DNA of 64,000 nt from Chloroflexus aurantiacus J-10-fl (GTDB lineage Bacteria > Chloroflexota > Chloroflexia > Chloroflexales > Chloroflexaceae), in assembly GCF_000018865.1 (NCBI RefSeq), contig NC_010175.1, positions 3,038,001-3,102,000 on the forward strand, in the 5' to 3' direction. Position numbers and translations under genes: made by a program. Below the pieces are notes generated by a model, which did not search any database, was not told the DNA's origin, and was given only the letters and a program-made list of their open reading frames with translations. How positions within the stretch are numbered: position 1 is the stretch's first letter; each line of letters opens with the position of its first letter. This document shows, piece after piece, positions 1 to 9,267 of the stretch.

Positions 1-1124
1 AGATTGCCGGTGATGGTGATATTCCCCATCCCGGTATTGGGCGGGCCCGCCGGATGCAGGTGCCACGACCTGCCGAACAGCATAACGTGATGATCGAGGC
101 GGTCGAAAACCACATGCCGGAAGTGATCGTCATTGATGAGATCGGTACTGAGCTGGAGGCGGCAGCAGCCCGTACTATCGCTGAGCGCGGCGTTCAGTTG
201 GTCGGGACAGCGCACGGGAATACACTTGATAATCTTATGGTCAATCCAACGCTGTCCGACCTGGTCGGTGGTATTCAGGCAGTGACCCTGGGTGATGAAG
301 AGGCCCGGCGCCGTGGCACGCAGAAGACGGTGTTAGAGCGGAAGGCGCCACCGACCTTCAGCATTCTGGTTGAGATTCAGTCCTGGGATAGGGTGATGGT
401 CTATCCCGATGTTGCGGCAGCCGTCGATGCGATTTTGCGCGGTGAAGACCCTCCCTGCGAACAGCGCTTCCGTGATGCAAACGGTGTGGTCCACCGGGAA
501 CCGGTGCGACGGGCGCCAATTGATGCCCCGGCATTTGGTCTGCGGCGCGGTCGTGGTGGCCGTGAACAAGGCCAGATGGGTGGTAGCGGTCCCCGCTTAC
601 GTGATCGCAATGGCTCCGCTTCCTCCACACTAACAATGCCACCACAGCGCATCTTTCCATTCGGCGTCAGTCGTAACCGGTTGCAAAGCGCGATTGAACG
701 CCTGCGAGTGCCGGCGGTGATTGTACGTGATTTGAAAGAGGCTACTCTGGTCATGACGCTGAAAAACTACTACCGGCAAAGTTCGCAACAGTTGCGGCAG
801 GCGGAAGAGCAGGGTGTGCCGGTCTATGTGTTGCGCAATAATACGATTACCCAGATGGAACGACAGCTCGCCCAGGTCTTCCAGTTACGCGAGCTGGTTG
901 ACGATGAACCAGCGCCCTTTGGCAACGATTCGGTGGTTGAAGAGGCGTTGCTGGAAACGGAGCAGGCGATTACGCAGGTGATTAATGGCGAGCGGAACGC
1001 AGTAGAGTTAACGCCGCGCAGCAGCTATATTCGTCGCTTGCAACATCAGATGGCTGATCGGTATAATCTGCGCTCGGAGAGTCGGGGTGATGATCCTAAC
1101 CGACGGGTGAAGATCTTCCGGTAG
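1..1124 (+). CDS. R3H domain / AAA-type ATPase (5' partial)
   Basis: The reading frame is open from base 3, so the N-terminus with the Walker A loop lies outside the window. What remains has a Walker B-like strand (EVIVIDEIGTE) followed by the sensor-like GTAHGNTL segment. This is the arrangement of the P-loop ATPase related to SpoIIIAA and plastid Ycf45. After a proline- and arginine-rich linker, the last residues (YNLRSESRGDDPNRRVKIF) form the end of an R3H single-stranded nucleic acid binding domain. The family is widespread in Chloroflexi and cyanobacteria, and its substrate is unknown. The first in-frame ATG at 54 is internal and is not the true start. tmk follows 70 bases downstream on the same strand. 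Confidence 0.85.
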   Translation, partial: IAGDGDIPHPGIGRARRMQVPRPAEQHNVMIEAVENHMPEVIVIDEIGTELEAAAARTIAERGVQLVGTAHGNTLDNLMVNPTLSDLVGGIQAVTLGDEEARRRGTQKTVLERKAPPTFSILVEIQSWDRVMVYPDVAAAVDAILRGEDPPCEQRFRDANGVVHREPVRRAPIDAPAFGLRRGRGGREQGQMGGSGPRLRDRNGSASSTLTMPPQRIFPFGVSRNRLQSAIERLRVPAVIVRDLKEATLVMTLKNYYRQSSQQLRQAEEQGVPVYVLRNNTITQMERQLAQVFQLRELVDDEPAPFGNDSVVEEALLETEQAITQVINGERNAVELTPRSSYIRRLQHQMADRYNLRSESRGDDPNRRVKIFR

Positions 1125-1194
1125 CAGATCGACAGATTGCTGAAGATCGGCTATCCTTAACGAAGGTTAAACCGTCATTGCTGGTAGCGATTTC

Positions 1195-1875
1195 ATGAAA
1201 CAAGGGTTCTTTATCACATTTGAAGGGCCGGAAGGAGCCGGGAAAAGCACACAGGCTCGACGATTGTATGAGCGATTACAGTCTATCGGCTACCCTACAA
1301 TTTTGACTCGTGAGCCAGGTGGTACTCGCATCAGTGAATTGATTCGGCGCATTCTGGTGGATCTCCGCCATACCGAGATGGCACCAACAACCGAGATACT
1401 GCTGTTCTCGGCAGCCCGGGCCCAATTGGTGAGCGAGTTGATCCGGCCATACCTGGCAACCGGTGGTATCGTGGTGTGTGATCGCTACGCCGACTCGACG
1501 TTTGCCTATCAGGGGTACGGTCTGGGTCGCGATCTTGAAGAGTTACGGACGATTACCGATATTGCTACCGGTGGTTTGAAACCCGACCTGACCCTGTATT
1601 TGCGAATTGATGTTGAAGTCGGTTTGCAGCGTAAACGCGCCAGTCGTGAACGAATTGAACCTGGCAGTGTGCAACCACCGGAATGGAATCGACTCGATGC
1701 TCGTGATCTGGCGTACCATCAACGGGTAGCTCAGGGCTTCAACGAGTTGATGGCGCAAGAGCCTGAGCGCTGGTATGCGTTGGATGCCGATCAACCGGTA
1801 GATGAGTTAGCCGAACAGATCTGGCAGGTTGTGATGGCCCGGTTAGCGCAGGTGATGCCGCTTGCTGCGCAATGA
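1195..1875 (+). CDS. tmk: thymidylate kinase
   Basis: Phosphorylates dTMP to dTDP with ATP in cytosolic dTTP synthesis. At 226 residues it has normal family length. The P-loop is near the N-terminus (FEGPEGAGKST), followed by the TREPGGT motif and the DRYADSTFAYQGYGLG segment that binds the nucleotide base and LID region. The lid is arginine-rich (KRASRERIEPG). The gene begins 70 bases after the R3H ATPase gene and is followed 34 bases later by a cyclic-di-AMP receptor-like gene. That tmk/receptor pairing is also seen in Firmicutes, where darA (yaaQ) lies next to tmk. Confidence 0.97.
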   Translation: MKQGFFITFEGPEGAGKSTQARRLYERLQSIGYPTILTREPGGTRISELIRRILVDLRHTEMAPTTEILLFSAARAQLVSELIRPYLATGGIVVCDRYADSTFAYQGYGLGRDLEELRTITDIATGGLKPDLTLYLRIDVEVGLQRKRASRERIEPGSVQPPEWNRLDARDLAYHQRVAQGFNELMAQEPERWYALDADQPVDELAEQIWQVVMARLAQVMPLAAQ

Positions 1876-1909
1876 TGCGTGTATTGCATAGCATATAAGG
1901 GTGAAGATC

Positions 1910-2236
1910 ATGCGCCTCATTCTTGCTGTTGTTCAGTCTCAAGACGCAACAAATCTGGTAGAAGCGCTAACCGAGCACGGCTATCGGGTAACACGCCTGA
2001 GCAGCCAGGGTGGGTTTTTGCGCGAGGGCAATGTGACGCTGTTACTTAGTGTAGAAGATCAGCAGGTAAACCCGGTAATCAGTATTATTCGGGAGCACTG
2101 TTCGACCCGTACCCGCTATGTTTCACCCATGCCACCCATTGCGGAGTCGGGTGAATTTTATCCACCGGCACCGCTTGAAGTGCAGGTCGGTGGGGCGACG
2201 GTGTTTGTGTTACGCGCCGAGACACGTAAGCTATAA
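1910..2236 (+). CDS. cyclic-di-AMP receptor-like PII-type protein (DarA/PstA/YaaQ family)
   Basis: Small PII-like signalling protein of about 108 residues. The sequence begins with an RLILAVVQ strand and has the family loop QGGFLREGNVTLLLSVEDQQV, which in characterised homologues contributes to cyclic-di-AMP binding. The C-terminal half returns to beta strands (EVQVGGATVFVL). ATG 1910 is preferred over GTG 1901 because AAGG at about 1897 is well spaced only for 1910. Its position right after tmk is the same as for darA/yaaQ in Bacillus-like genomes. Ligand binding is inferred from family; a shorter paralogue is encoded at 32618-32860. Confidence 0.88.
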   Translation: MRLILAVVQSQDATNLVEALTEHGYRVTRLSSQGGFLREGNVTLLLSVEDQQVNPVISIIREHCSTRTRYVSPMPPIAESGEFYPPAPLEVQVGGATVFVLRAETRKL

Positions 2237-2249
2237 TGGCGATATTATT

Positions 2250-2762
2250 ATGGAAGCAATACAAGAGTTTTTAGCCAATATCTTACCGCTTATTCGCCTG
2301 GGAGCAATTTTTCTAGGCGCATATGCGGTTTTACTATGGGCAGCATCGGTCCTGTGGGCCTATCGCGATATTCGTCGGCGTACCGAAGATGTCTCGGTGC
2401 AAGTGCTGGCGGTTGGGATCGTGTTGTTGTTGCCTTTTTTGGGCATCCCGTTGCATTTGATCCTGCGCCCTCCTCAAACGCTGGCCGAGAAGTATGAGCG
2501 GACGTTGGAAGAAGAATTTCTGCGCCGCGATCTCGAAGAACAGTTTGTTTGTCCCGAATGTCAACGGCCTATTGAACCAGATTATCTGTTCTGCCCGCAT
2601 TGCCATACGCAATTGCGCCGGCGCTGCGATGCATGTCAGAAAGTTGTTGACCTCACGTGGCGAATTTGTCCGTACTGTGGTCACTCCCAGACGGGCAGCG
2701 CACCAACGGTACGGGCCGAGGCTTATGCGGTTGCACCGCCAGTAGAGGTGACTCAACGATGA
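2250..2762 (+). CDS. membrane-anchored double zinc-ribbon protein
   Basis: Starts at ATG 2250, giving 170 residues. A longer open frame back to 2118 only reads through the end of the previous gene. Two membrane segments come first (about residues 13-33 and 48-68). Then follow a charged helical stretch and two zinc ribbons built from CPEC...CPHC and CDAC...CPYC pairs. This is the DZANK/zinc-ribbon pattern found in many uncharacterised bacterial membrane proteins. The stop codon overlaps the start of the downstream peptidase gene as ATGA, so the two are probably translationally coupled. The biochemical role is unknown. Confidence 0.8.
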   Translation: MEAIQEFLANILPLIRLGAIFLGAYAVLLWAASVLWAYRDIRRRTEDVSVQVLAVGIVLLLPFLGIPLHLILRPPQTLAEKYERTLEEEFLRRDLEEQFVCPECQRPIEPDYLFCPHCHTQLRRRCDACQKVVDLTWRICPYCGHSQTGSAPTVRAEAYAVAPPVEVTQR

Positions 2763-3721
2763 TTATTCCAGCAATCACGGCTGTTCAAGGTGTCCTGGTT
2801 GGTCAGGTTGCCGACCAGGATGCGCTTACCGGGGTGACAGTTGTGCTCACGCCTAATGGAGCAACCGCTGGTGTTGATGTGCGCGGTGGCGCACCGGGAA
2901 CACGCGAGACCGATTTGCTCAATCCGGTGAATCTGGTGCAACAGGTGCATGCTGTGGTGCTGACAGGTGGGAGTGCCTTTGGTCTCGCGGCAGCGACAGG
3001 GGTTGTATCGTGGCTCCACGAGCGTGGCTACGGTTTTGATGTTGGCCTGACGAAGGTGCCGATTGTGCCGGCGGCAGTTATCTTTGACCTGGGCATTGGC
3101 CGGTCTGACGTCTGGCCGGATGCTACGATGGGTTATGCGGCTTGTATGGCAGCGGAAGCCGCTGTTGCAGAGGGGAGTGTTGGCGCCGGTATTGGCGCGA
3201 CCGTCGGTAAGGTTGGCGGTATGGCAACCGCAATGCGAGGCGGTGTTGGTAGCTGGAGCGAAACACTCGCTGATGGCGTAACGGTAGGTGCGCTGGCGGT
3301 GGTGAATGCGTTTGGTGATGTCGTAGATGACCATGGGCGTATCATTGCCGGTGCGCGCGCTCCCGATCAATCGCTGATCGGTACCAGTGCGTTACTGCGC
3401 AGTGGATTGAGTCGCCGCTCGTTTGCCGATACCACCGGACAGAATACAACGATTGCGGTTGTGGCAACCGATGCCCGGCTTGACAAGGCGGCTGCAACCA
3501 GACTGGCAATGATGGCCCAGGATGGCCTGGCGCGGGCGATTCGTCCGGCGCATTCACCTTTCGATGGTGATACCGTTTTTGCGCTGGCGACGGGTGTCTA
3601 TGAAGCACCACCACTGGTGACGTTGGGTGCGGTTGCGGCTGATGTGCTGGCAACTGCAATTATGCGAGCCGTTCAGGCTGCCACAGCAGCGGCTGGCGTA
3701 CCGGCAGCACGCGATCTGTAA
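2759..3721 (+). CDS. P1 family (S58/DmpA-like) peptidase
   Basis: 320-residue member of the self-processing P1 peptidase family, which includes DmpA aminopeptidase and the nylon oligomer hydrolase NylC. Visible family features are the glycine-rich HAVVLTGGSAFGLAAA segment, the TVGALAVVNAFGDV strand and the C-terminal DGDTVFALATG block. Members cleave themselves into two chains to expose an N-terminal Ser or Thr nucleophile. The cleavage point cannot be fixed from sequence reading alone. The ATG overlaps the stop of the zinc-ribbon gene (ATGA), which sets the start at 2759. There is no signal peptide, so it is probably cytosolic. Substrate unknown. Confidence 0.9.
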   Translation: MIIPAITAVQGVLVGQVADQDALTGVTVVLTPNGATAGVDVRGGAPGTRETDLLNPVNLVQQVHAVVLTGGSAFGLAAATGVVSWLHERGYGFDVGLTKVPIVPAAVIFDLGIGRSDVWPDATMGYAACMAAEAAVAEGSVGAGIGATVGKVGGMATAMRGGVGSWSETLADGVTVGALAVVNAFGDVVDDHGRIIAGARAPDQSLIGTSALLRSGLSRRSFADTTGQNTTIAVVATDARLDKAAATRLAMMAQDGLARAIRPAHSPFDGDTVFALATGVYEAPPLVTLGAVAADVLATAIMRAVQAATAAAGVPAARDL

Positions 3722-3963
3722 GTCTCAGGTTTCGCGTGTTGATCCATCCGGCTTCATTTTCCTGTTCCCCTGATGCACAGATAGTGGTATCATCGAAATA
3801 CAGGTTATAACGTTAGCAGTAGCTGTCTGCCCGTTAGGTCTTGCACTCTTTCCCCGGTTAATGTGCAGTCGTATCCATCCGGCAACGTCGCATTCGTTCA
3901 TCAAGAACGTACCCACATGCGGTAAGGCAGGTAGTTACTCGGTACAATAGAAAAGATTACGCC

Positions 3964-5739
3964 ATGAAGCGTTTTATAACATCATTGATCGCCAAGTTTG
4001 CGTTGATGGTGCTGGTGAGCTGCACGATTGTTGTCGATGTGCCGACACCCACTCCGTTTGTGAGTACGGCGCTTCCAGAATCAACACCAACGGTAGTAAG
4101 AGAACAGGTGTTGCGCATCGGGATGGTGACCGAACCACCCGATCTGCTGCCGTATCACAGTAATCCCACCGATGAGCGTTTAACATCGCCACTGACTGAG
4201 TTGATCTTCCCATCACCTATGCTGGCAGTTGATTTCAAACTGCAACCAACCGGCGTGTTAACCCGCCTGCCCGCCTTCGCAAATGGTGATGTAATGACAG
4301 CAACCGTGACGGTCTTTCGTGATGCGTTGGGACAAATCTCGGAAACACCCACCGAAACGACCGATAATGTCACTCAGGTGAGCGTGACGTTTCACTGGAA
4401 CCCCAATCTGCGCTGGGCTGATGGGACACCGGTGACCGCAGCCGATTCGGTATTTGCCTACGAATTGGCACAACAGATCGACCTCGGTCAGGCGGCGAAT
4501 AGTCGGCTGGCAATGACAGAACGCTACGAGCAGATCGACGAATACACCACGCGAGCGGTGTTGCGCCCTGATGTTACCGATCCGGCGTATATCACCAGTT
4601 TTTGGACGCCATTGCCGCGCCATCTGTTGGCCGATCTGGATGCACAGCAGATTGGTCAGAGTGAATTTGTCCGCCGTCCGCTGGGGTATGGGCCATACAC
4701 GATCAAAAGCTTTGAGGGGGGAACGCTCGAATTAGTCCGTAATCCGTTTTATTGGGGCGAGGCAGCGCCGTTCGATACCATTGTTATTGCTTTTCGCAGT
4801 GAACCCGGTCAGTTGGTAGACCTGGTGCGTGGTGGCGGATTAGATCTGGCATTCATTGAGCAGCCAACACCGGCTTTGCTCGAGCAATTGCTGGCCCGTG
4901 CCGATCAACAAGAACTTCAGCTCAGTACCTCGCCGAATACGATCTGGGAGCACCTCGATTTCAATCTTGATGTGCCATTGCTGCAAGATATTCGGGTTCG
5001 CCGGGCCATTGCCCATGCCATCAATCGTTCGGCGCTCGTTGAACAGCTCCTCGGCGGGCGGAGCAATGTGTTGGAGAGCTGGATTCTACCAGGACAGCTC
5101 GGCGAACCGCCTCTCGACCAGATTACGCGCTATGCTTACAATCCCGACGAGGCCCGGCGTTTGCTCGATGAAGCGGGGTTGTTTGATACCGATGGTGATA
5201 GCTGGCGTGAATATGAAGGTTTGCCAATTGTGCTGTCGTTGGTGACCACGGCCAATTCGCCATTGCGCGAAGCGGTGGCAAGCCAGATTGCGAATGATCT
5301 GGCTCAAGTTGGTTTGAATATTGAGGTCGTACCATTGCCGCCGGGCGAGTTGTACAGCACTGAAGGGCCGTTGTATCAGCGAACGTTCCAGTTAGCGCTG
5401 TTTGGCTGGATTGCCGGTGCGCATCCGCGGGGTTGGGAGTTGTGGAGTTGCAGCGGGGTGCCGGGTGAAGCAAACAACTGGACGGGAAATAATTTTGCCG
5501 GTTGGTGCTTCTTCGAGGCGAATGAGGCCATTAATACGGCGACGACGGCGCTTGATCCCAATGAGCAGATTGCTGCCTACCTCCGCCAGCAACAGCTCTT
5601 CACGCAGGAGGTACCGGTGTTGCCACTCTTTCAGCGGATTGATGCGCTGATTGCCCGTCCTGGTTTGAGCGGCTGGCGGCTCAATCCAACGGCACCGTTC
5701 ACGTGGAATATCCAGGAGTGGCGGTTTGCCGGTGAGTAA
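3964..5739 (+). CDS. peptide/nickel ABC transporter substrate-binding lipoprotein (SBP family 5)
   Basis: 591-residue solute-binding protein. The N-terminus is a lipoprotein signal ending in a lipobox (MVLVSC, Cys20), followed by a Thr/Pro-rich spacer, so the mature protein should be anchored outside the membrane. The body shows family 5 signatures: LRIGMVTEPPDLLPY, FHWNPNLRWADGTPVTAADSVFAYE, RPLGYGPYTIKSFEGG and the RRAIAHAINR segment. The ligand is likely an oligopeptide or similar. No permease or ATPase gene is adjacent; the only ABC ATPases in the window are 32 kb away at 37.9-40.1 kb. A -10-like TACAAT lies at 3943-3948. Confidence 0.92.
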   Translation: MKRFITSLIAKFALMVLVSCTIVVDVPTPTPFVSTALPESTPTVVREQVLRIGMVTEPPDLLPYHSNPTDERLTSPLTELIFPSPMLAVDFKLQPTGVLTRLPAFANGDVMTATVTVFRDALGQISETPTETTDNVTQVSVTFHWNPNLRWADGTPVTAADSVFAYELAQQIDLGQAANSRLAMTERYEQIDEYTTRAVLRPDVTDPAYITSFWTPLPRHLLADLDAQQIGQSEFVRRPLGYGPYTIKSFEGGTLELVRNPFYWGEAAPFDTIVIAFRSEPGQLVDLVRGGGLDLAFIEQPTPALLEQLLARADQQELQLSTSPNTIWEHLDFNLDVPLLQDIRVRRAIAHAINRSALVEQLLGGRSNVLESWILPGQLGEPPLDQITRYAYNPDEARRLLDEAGLFDTDGDSWREYEGLPIVLSLVTTANSPLREAVASQIANDLAQVGLNIEVVPLPPGELYSTEGPLYQRTFQLALFGWIAGAHPRGWELWSCSGVPGEANNWTGNNFAGWCFFEANEAINTATTALDPNEQIAAYLRQQQLFTQEVPVLPLFQRIDALIARPGLSGWRLNPTAPFTWNIQEWRFAGE

Positions 5740-5778
5740 GATCATATCTTGATGGATAACCCAGATTGCTCCCTTTGT

Positions 5779-5981
5779 CACCACAGAGACACGGAGGACA
5801 CAGAGAATGCGGATAACCCGGGTGGCTACCGTGAGGCGTGATGGAGCGCGTACATAGGAATTGGCTACTCCCCACATCGTTTATGCGGTTACGCCACACG
5901 GTGTTGCGGGCAACGTCGTGCTGTTCATCCTGGCAGTCAGCCGCCATGGCCTGCTCGCAGCATAGATGGCAACTTGAGTTA
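5779..5981. repeat. dispersed repeat, copy 1 (matches 18221-18423)
   Basis: This 203-base stretch aligns without gaps to 18221-18423, with roughly four of five bases identical by eye. Both copies begin CACCACAGAGACACGGAGG and end GGCAACTTGAGTTA. At 18 kb the match runs on into the inverted-repeat end of a TA-flanked element; here that end is missing, so this is probably a decayed or truncated copy. The rest of the 5740-6268 gap holds no open frame I would support. Confidence 0.75.
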
Positions 5982-6268
5982 ATGGATACAGTGTGTCCTG
6001 GTTGAGGACACCGTGCGTGCATACGCTTCACGGCGTTCTGCTGCGATGTCGCTCCTCGTAGGGCAGGTTTCCCGCCCCAACTCATCCATCCCTGTTACCA
6101 GGGTGACGTACCGGCACGGGTACGCGCTACACCCCGCATCTACCGTTGCGCACCGGCGGATGCGGAAGCGTGGCTTTGTCTCCGGGCAATCCCGTCTGGA
6201 AACTGTACCACGCTTTCTCTCCTGCCAGATGTGTACCGCATCGGCCTCCAGCACACAGGTCGTCGCGG

Positions 6269-7669
6269 TTACGCTTCCCAAAAGGGTTTGGCCCAACCGC
6301 GGCGACTGATTTCGCTCCGTAAATCGAGCATGGCGGTATAGGTAGGCAGAACGGCAAGTGTTTCACCGGGTGGCAGTCTGGATAGTGCGGCATCCAGGGC
6401 AGCAGGGAGATCATCGATGACGGTGATAACCTCACCGGCCACACCGGCGTAGTCGAGACGCAGGGCCATATCGGCAGCGCGGGTGCCACTGACGGTGACG
6501 TGGGCAACCCGCTGTGCCAGCGGTTCAAAATCGGCGTCCCACAACCACGAGACATCGGTGCCGTCGGCGAAACGGTCGTTGATGGCAATCAAAAGATGCA
6601 GGGGTTGGTCGGTGGCCGTCGTAAACATCCGTACCGTCTCGGAAGCACCGACCGGGTTTTTGATCAACGCGATCAAGAGCGGTGGCCCATTCGGGCCGGC
6701 AGTAATTCGTTCAATCCGACCAAAAGCGGCCTGAAAGTTCTGGAGGGCACTGCTAATAGTCGCAGGGGTTATACCTAACGCCAGCGTCGCTGCTGTGGCT
6801 GCCAGAGCGTTCTGGGCATTGTAGAGGCCGGGTAGTGGTAAACGGAACTGGACTGTACCGCCGGGATGTGTGATCTGAAGGTCACTCCCATCAAGTCCGC
6901 GTGGTTCAAGCACGGTGAGGGCAATGTCAGGTTCAGGACGGTGCTGACCGCACTGCGGGCAGGCATAGTGACCGATGTGGGCGTAGAACACGTGCTGGTA
7001 GTGATAGCGATGGCCGCAGACATGACAGAACTGTGAGTCGGCGATGTGCAGCGCCGCTCCGGTGGCCTGGCGAACATCTGCCAGGCCAAAGGCGATAATC
7101 TGAGCCGATAACCCTTGCACGATGCTGGCCAGTGCCGGATCGTCGGCATTGAAGACGACGGTGCTGGTTGGGGGAAGCGTTTGCAGCGCTGTGCGCCAAT
7201 GGCTGGCGATGGTGTCGATCTCACCGTAGCGATCAAGCTGATCGCGAAACAGGTTCAGCAGCACAACCAGGCGTGGTCGTGTCTCGGCGATGGCCTGGGG
7301 CAGCGCCGCTTCATCCGTCTCGAAGAGTGCCTGGTGTGCGTGTGGCCGTCCACGCCAGTCGGCATCGGCAATGGCGACTGTGGTCAGGCCGGGCAACAGG
7401 TTCGCGCCGGCGCGATTGTGCAGCAGTGGTTTGCCAGCCTGCTCAAGAATTGTAGCGACCATGCGACTGGTGGTCGTCTTGCCATTGGTACCGGCGATCA
7501 ACGCCACACCTTCGGGCAAAGCGGTGCAGAAGTTGGTCAGAATGGTCGGATCGAGGATGCGCGCGACCTGGCCGGGAAGGCTGGTACCACCACCTAATCC
7601 CAACCGTCGCGAGAGGGTGCCGGCAGTGCGAGCGAGTGCGAGTGCTGCGGTTGTGCGGAGACGGTACAT
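6269..7669 (-). CDS. murT: Mur ligase family protein, MurT-like (lipid II isoglutaminyl synthase subunit)
   Basis: In Gram-positive bacteria MurT activates the alpha-carboxyl of D-Glu in lipid II, and GatD supplies ammonia for amidation. This 466-residue protein has the ligase P-loop (GTNGKTTTSR), the NLFRDQLDRYGE motif, a zinc ribbon inserted in the middle domain (CHVCGH...CPQCGQ) and the C-terminal DUF1727 part. That part includes AINDRFADGTDVSWLWD, the region that holds the catalytic Asp in characterised MurT. No gatD neighbour is visible. Immediately downstream on this strand is the repeat-bearing gap at 5.7-6.3 kb. The upstream nuclease-like gene ends 5 bases before the start. Confidence 0.9.
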   Translation of the reverse strand: MYRLRTTAALALARTAGTLSRRLGLGGGTSLPGQVARILDPTILTNFCTALPEGVALIAGTNGKTTTSRMVATILEQAGKPLLHNRAGANLLPGLTTVAIADADWRGRPHAHQALFETDEAALPQAIAETRPRLVVLLNLFRDQLDRYGEIDTIASHWRTALQTLPPTSTVVFNADDPALASIVQGLSAQIIAFGLADVRQATGAALHIADSQFCHVCGHRYHYQHVFYAHIGHYACPQCGQHRPEPDIALTVLEPRGLDGSDLQITHPGGTVQFRLPLPGLYNAQNALAATAATLALGITPATISSALQNFQAAFGRIERITAGPNGPPLLIALIKNPVGASETVRMFTTATDQPLHLLIAINDRFADGTDVSWLWDADFEPLAQRVAHVTVSGTRAADMALRLDYAGVAGEVITVIDDLPAALDAALSRLPPGETLAVLPTYTAMLDLRSEISRRGWAKPFWEA

Positions 7670-7674
7670 AGCTT

Positions 7675-8448
7675 TTAACTCAAGCCTGCTTTGCGCAGAG
7701 CAGCAGCCAGCGGATTGTCATCGTCGTCATCGTCATCGCCACTGCTGGCAAAGAGCGATGCTGATGGGGGTGTCTCAACCTCTTCATCGAAGAGATCATC
7801 TTCTTCCCAATCCAATGCCAGGTTTTCGGCACCGACCAGCGCAATAATATCATCGACACTGAACAACATCAGGTTGACCTGATCATCCGCTGCGGAGCGG
7901 AGGGACAGGTCGTCAATCAGGTGCAGTTGTGGCAGGGCGGCAAGCACTTCGGCGAGCGGTTCTGGTCGGCGGGGTGGCGGATGATCACTTGCCATCAGCG
8001 CATCGGCGGCAGCGCTATCAGCCGGTATACCGGTGTCAACCAGCAAAATCGTGATGCCCACCCGATGAAAGAGCAAACGCAGAATCTGGCGGGTCTCGTT
8101 AAGCTGGGCAACTGCCCGGCGCAGGGCACTGGCAGTACGGCTGGCTTTGATCTCGAACACCCAGGCTGTGCCATCAACAATTGCCAGGGCATCCAGCTCG
8201 CGATACTTAATCTGGGCCGTCCGGTTGCGACGCTCTTCGTACTCAAGAATCCGGCGTTCGTCGAGGGTCAGGTGAGTAGCCAGCCAATCGCGCAACGCAG
8301 CTTCAGCCTGTCCACCAAAAATATCGCGCTGGCGTGGTGGACGAATCGCTTTCTGATTTTTGCGTTGCAGCTTGAACTGCTCGACAAAGGCCCGGTAGCG
8401 ACGGTCGTCTTCGGTTGTTAAGCGCGCCCGCGCGTAGCTCACCGCCAT
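7675..8448 (-). CDS. putative PD-(D/E)XK nuclease-fold protein
   Basis: 257 residues, no characterised family recognised with certainty. Residues 83-102 read RELDALAIVDGTAWVFEIKA. This is the D-x(n)-E-x-K arrangement of the restriction-endonuclease fold (D86, E99, K101), preceded by a Gln-Ala-Glu helix (about 47-55) that could supply the extra acidic residue. The rest of the protein is helical, followed by an aspartate-rich tail (GDDDDDDDN). It abuts proC with no gap, so it is probably cotranscribed with proC and murT. Nuclease activity is inferred from these residues only. Confidence 0.6.
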   Translation of the reverse strand: MAVSYARARLTTEDDRRYRAFVEQFKLQRKNQKAIRPPRQRDIFGGQAEAALRDWLATHLTLDERRILEYEERRNRTAQIKYRELDALAIVDGTAWVFEIKASRTASALRRAVAQLNETRQILRLLFHRVGITILLVDTGIPADSAAADALMASDHPPPRRPEPLAEVLAALPQLHLIDDLSLRSAADDQVNLMLFSVDDIIALVGAENLALDWEEDDLFDEEVETPPSASLFASSGDDDDDDDNPLAAALRKAGLS

Positions 8449-9267
8449 CTAACCATTCCTTCCCAATTCAACCGACCGCCGATAAGCCGCCCAAATGGCA
8501 TCGGCCAGGACAGTGCGCAGACCACCGCGCTCAAGCTCACTCAACGCGGCGGCGCTGGTGCCACCGGGAGAGGTGACCGCATTGCGCAACTGTGCCGGAT
8601 GCAAACCGCTCTGAATGGCGTATTGCACCGAGCCGAGCATCGTCTGTTGTACCAGCTCTTCGGCAATCCGCCGCGACAGGCCAAGGTGAACACCGGCATC
8701 GATCATCGCTTCCATCATCAGGAAGACATACGCCGGCCCGGTGCCATTGATCGCGGTTGCCATATCGAGATAGGTCTCGTTATCGACAAACAATTCACGA
8801 CCGAGCGCACCCAACACAGTGGCTGCCCAGCCGCGCTGACGCTCATTCACTGCCGGTGCCGCAGTCCACACCGTCATTCCACAACCGATTTGGGCGGGAG
8901 TGTTGGGCATACTGCGCACAACGGCCTGATGGTCAAGCGCCTCGGCAAACGAGGCGATGGTAGCGCCGGCGATGACCGAAATCGCCAGATCGTCGTCGCG
9001 CAGGGCGCCGCGCAGTGGTGGCAGCACCCGGCGTAACTGTTGCGGCTTGACGGCGAAGATGACCACCCGTCCCCATTGGGCAGCGGCCAGATTATCGTGC
9101 GTGGTCTGAATGCCGTAGTGATGGCTCAGTTCGCGCCGGCGGTCTTCGCGGGGATGGCTGGCTAAAATCTGATCGGCGGCAACCAGCTCGTTGCGCAACA
9201 GGCCACCGATAATTGCTTCGCCCATCGCGCCGGCCCCAATAACGGCAATTGGTAAATCTGAGAGCAT
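8449..9267 (-). CDS. proC: pyrroline-5-carboxylate reductase
   Basis: Last step of proline synthesis: reduces 1-pyrroline-5-carboxylate with NAD(P)H. The 272-residue protein opens with the dinucleotide-binding strand-turn (IAVIGAGAMGEAIIGGL). It has the IFAVKPQ segment and VVRSMPNTPAQIGCGMTVW, and ends with the ProC signature around AVTSPGGTSAAALSELE. The ATG at 9267 is chosen because the Rossmann motif starts right after it; the upstream extension to 9348 does not look like protein. The stop codon directly abuts the start of the next gene at 8448. Confidence 0.96.
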   Translation of the reverse strand: MLSDLPIAVIGAGAMGEAIIGGLLRNELVAADQILASHPREDRRRELSHHYGIQTTHDNLAAAQWGRVVIFAVKPQQLRRVLPPLRGALRDDDLAISVIAGATIASFAEALDHQAVVRSMPNTPAQIGCGMTVWTAAPAVNERQRGWAATVLGALGRELFVDNETYLDMATAINGTGPAYVFLMMEAMIDAGVHLGLSRRIAEELVQQTMLGSVQYAIQSGLHPAQLRNAVTSPGGTSAAALSELERGGLRTVLADAIWAAYRRSVELGRNG

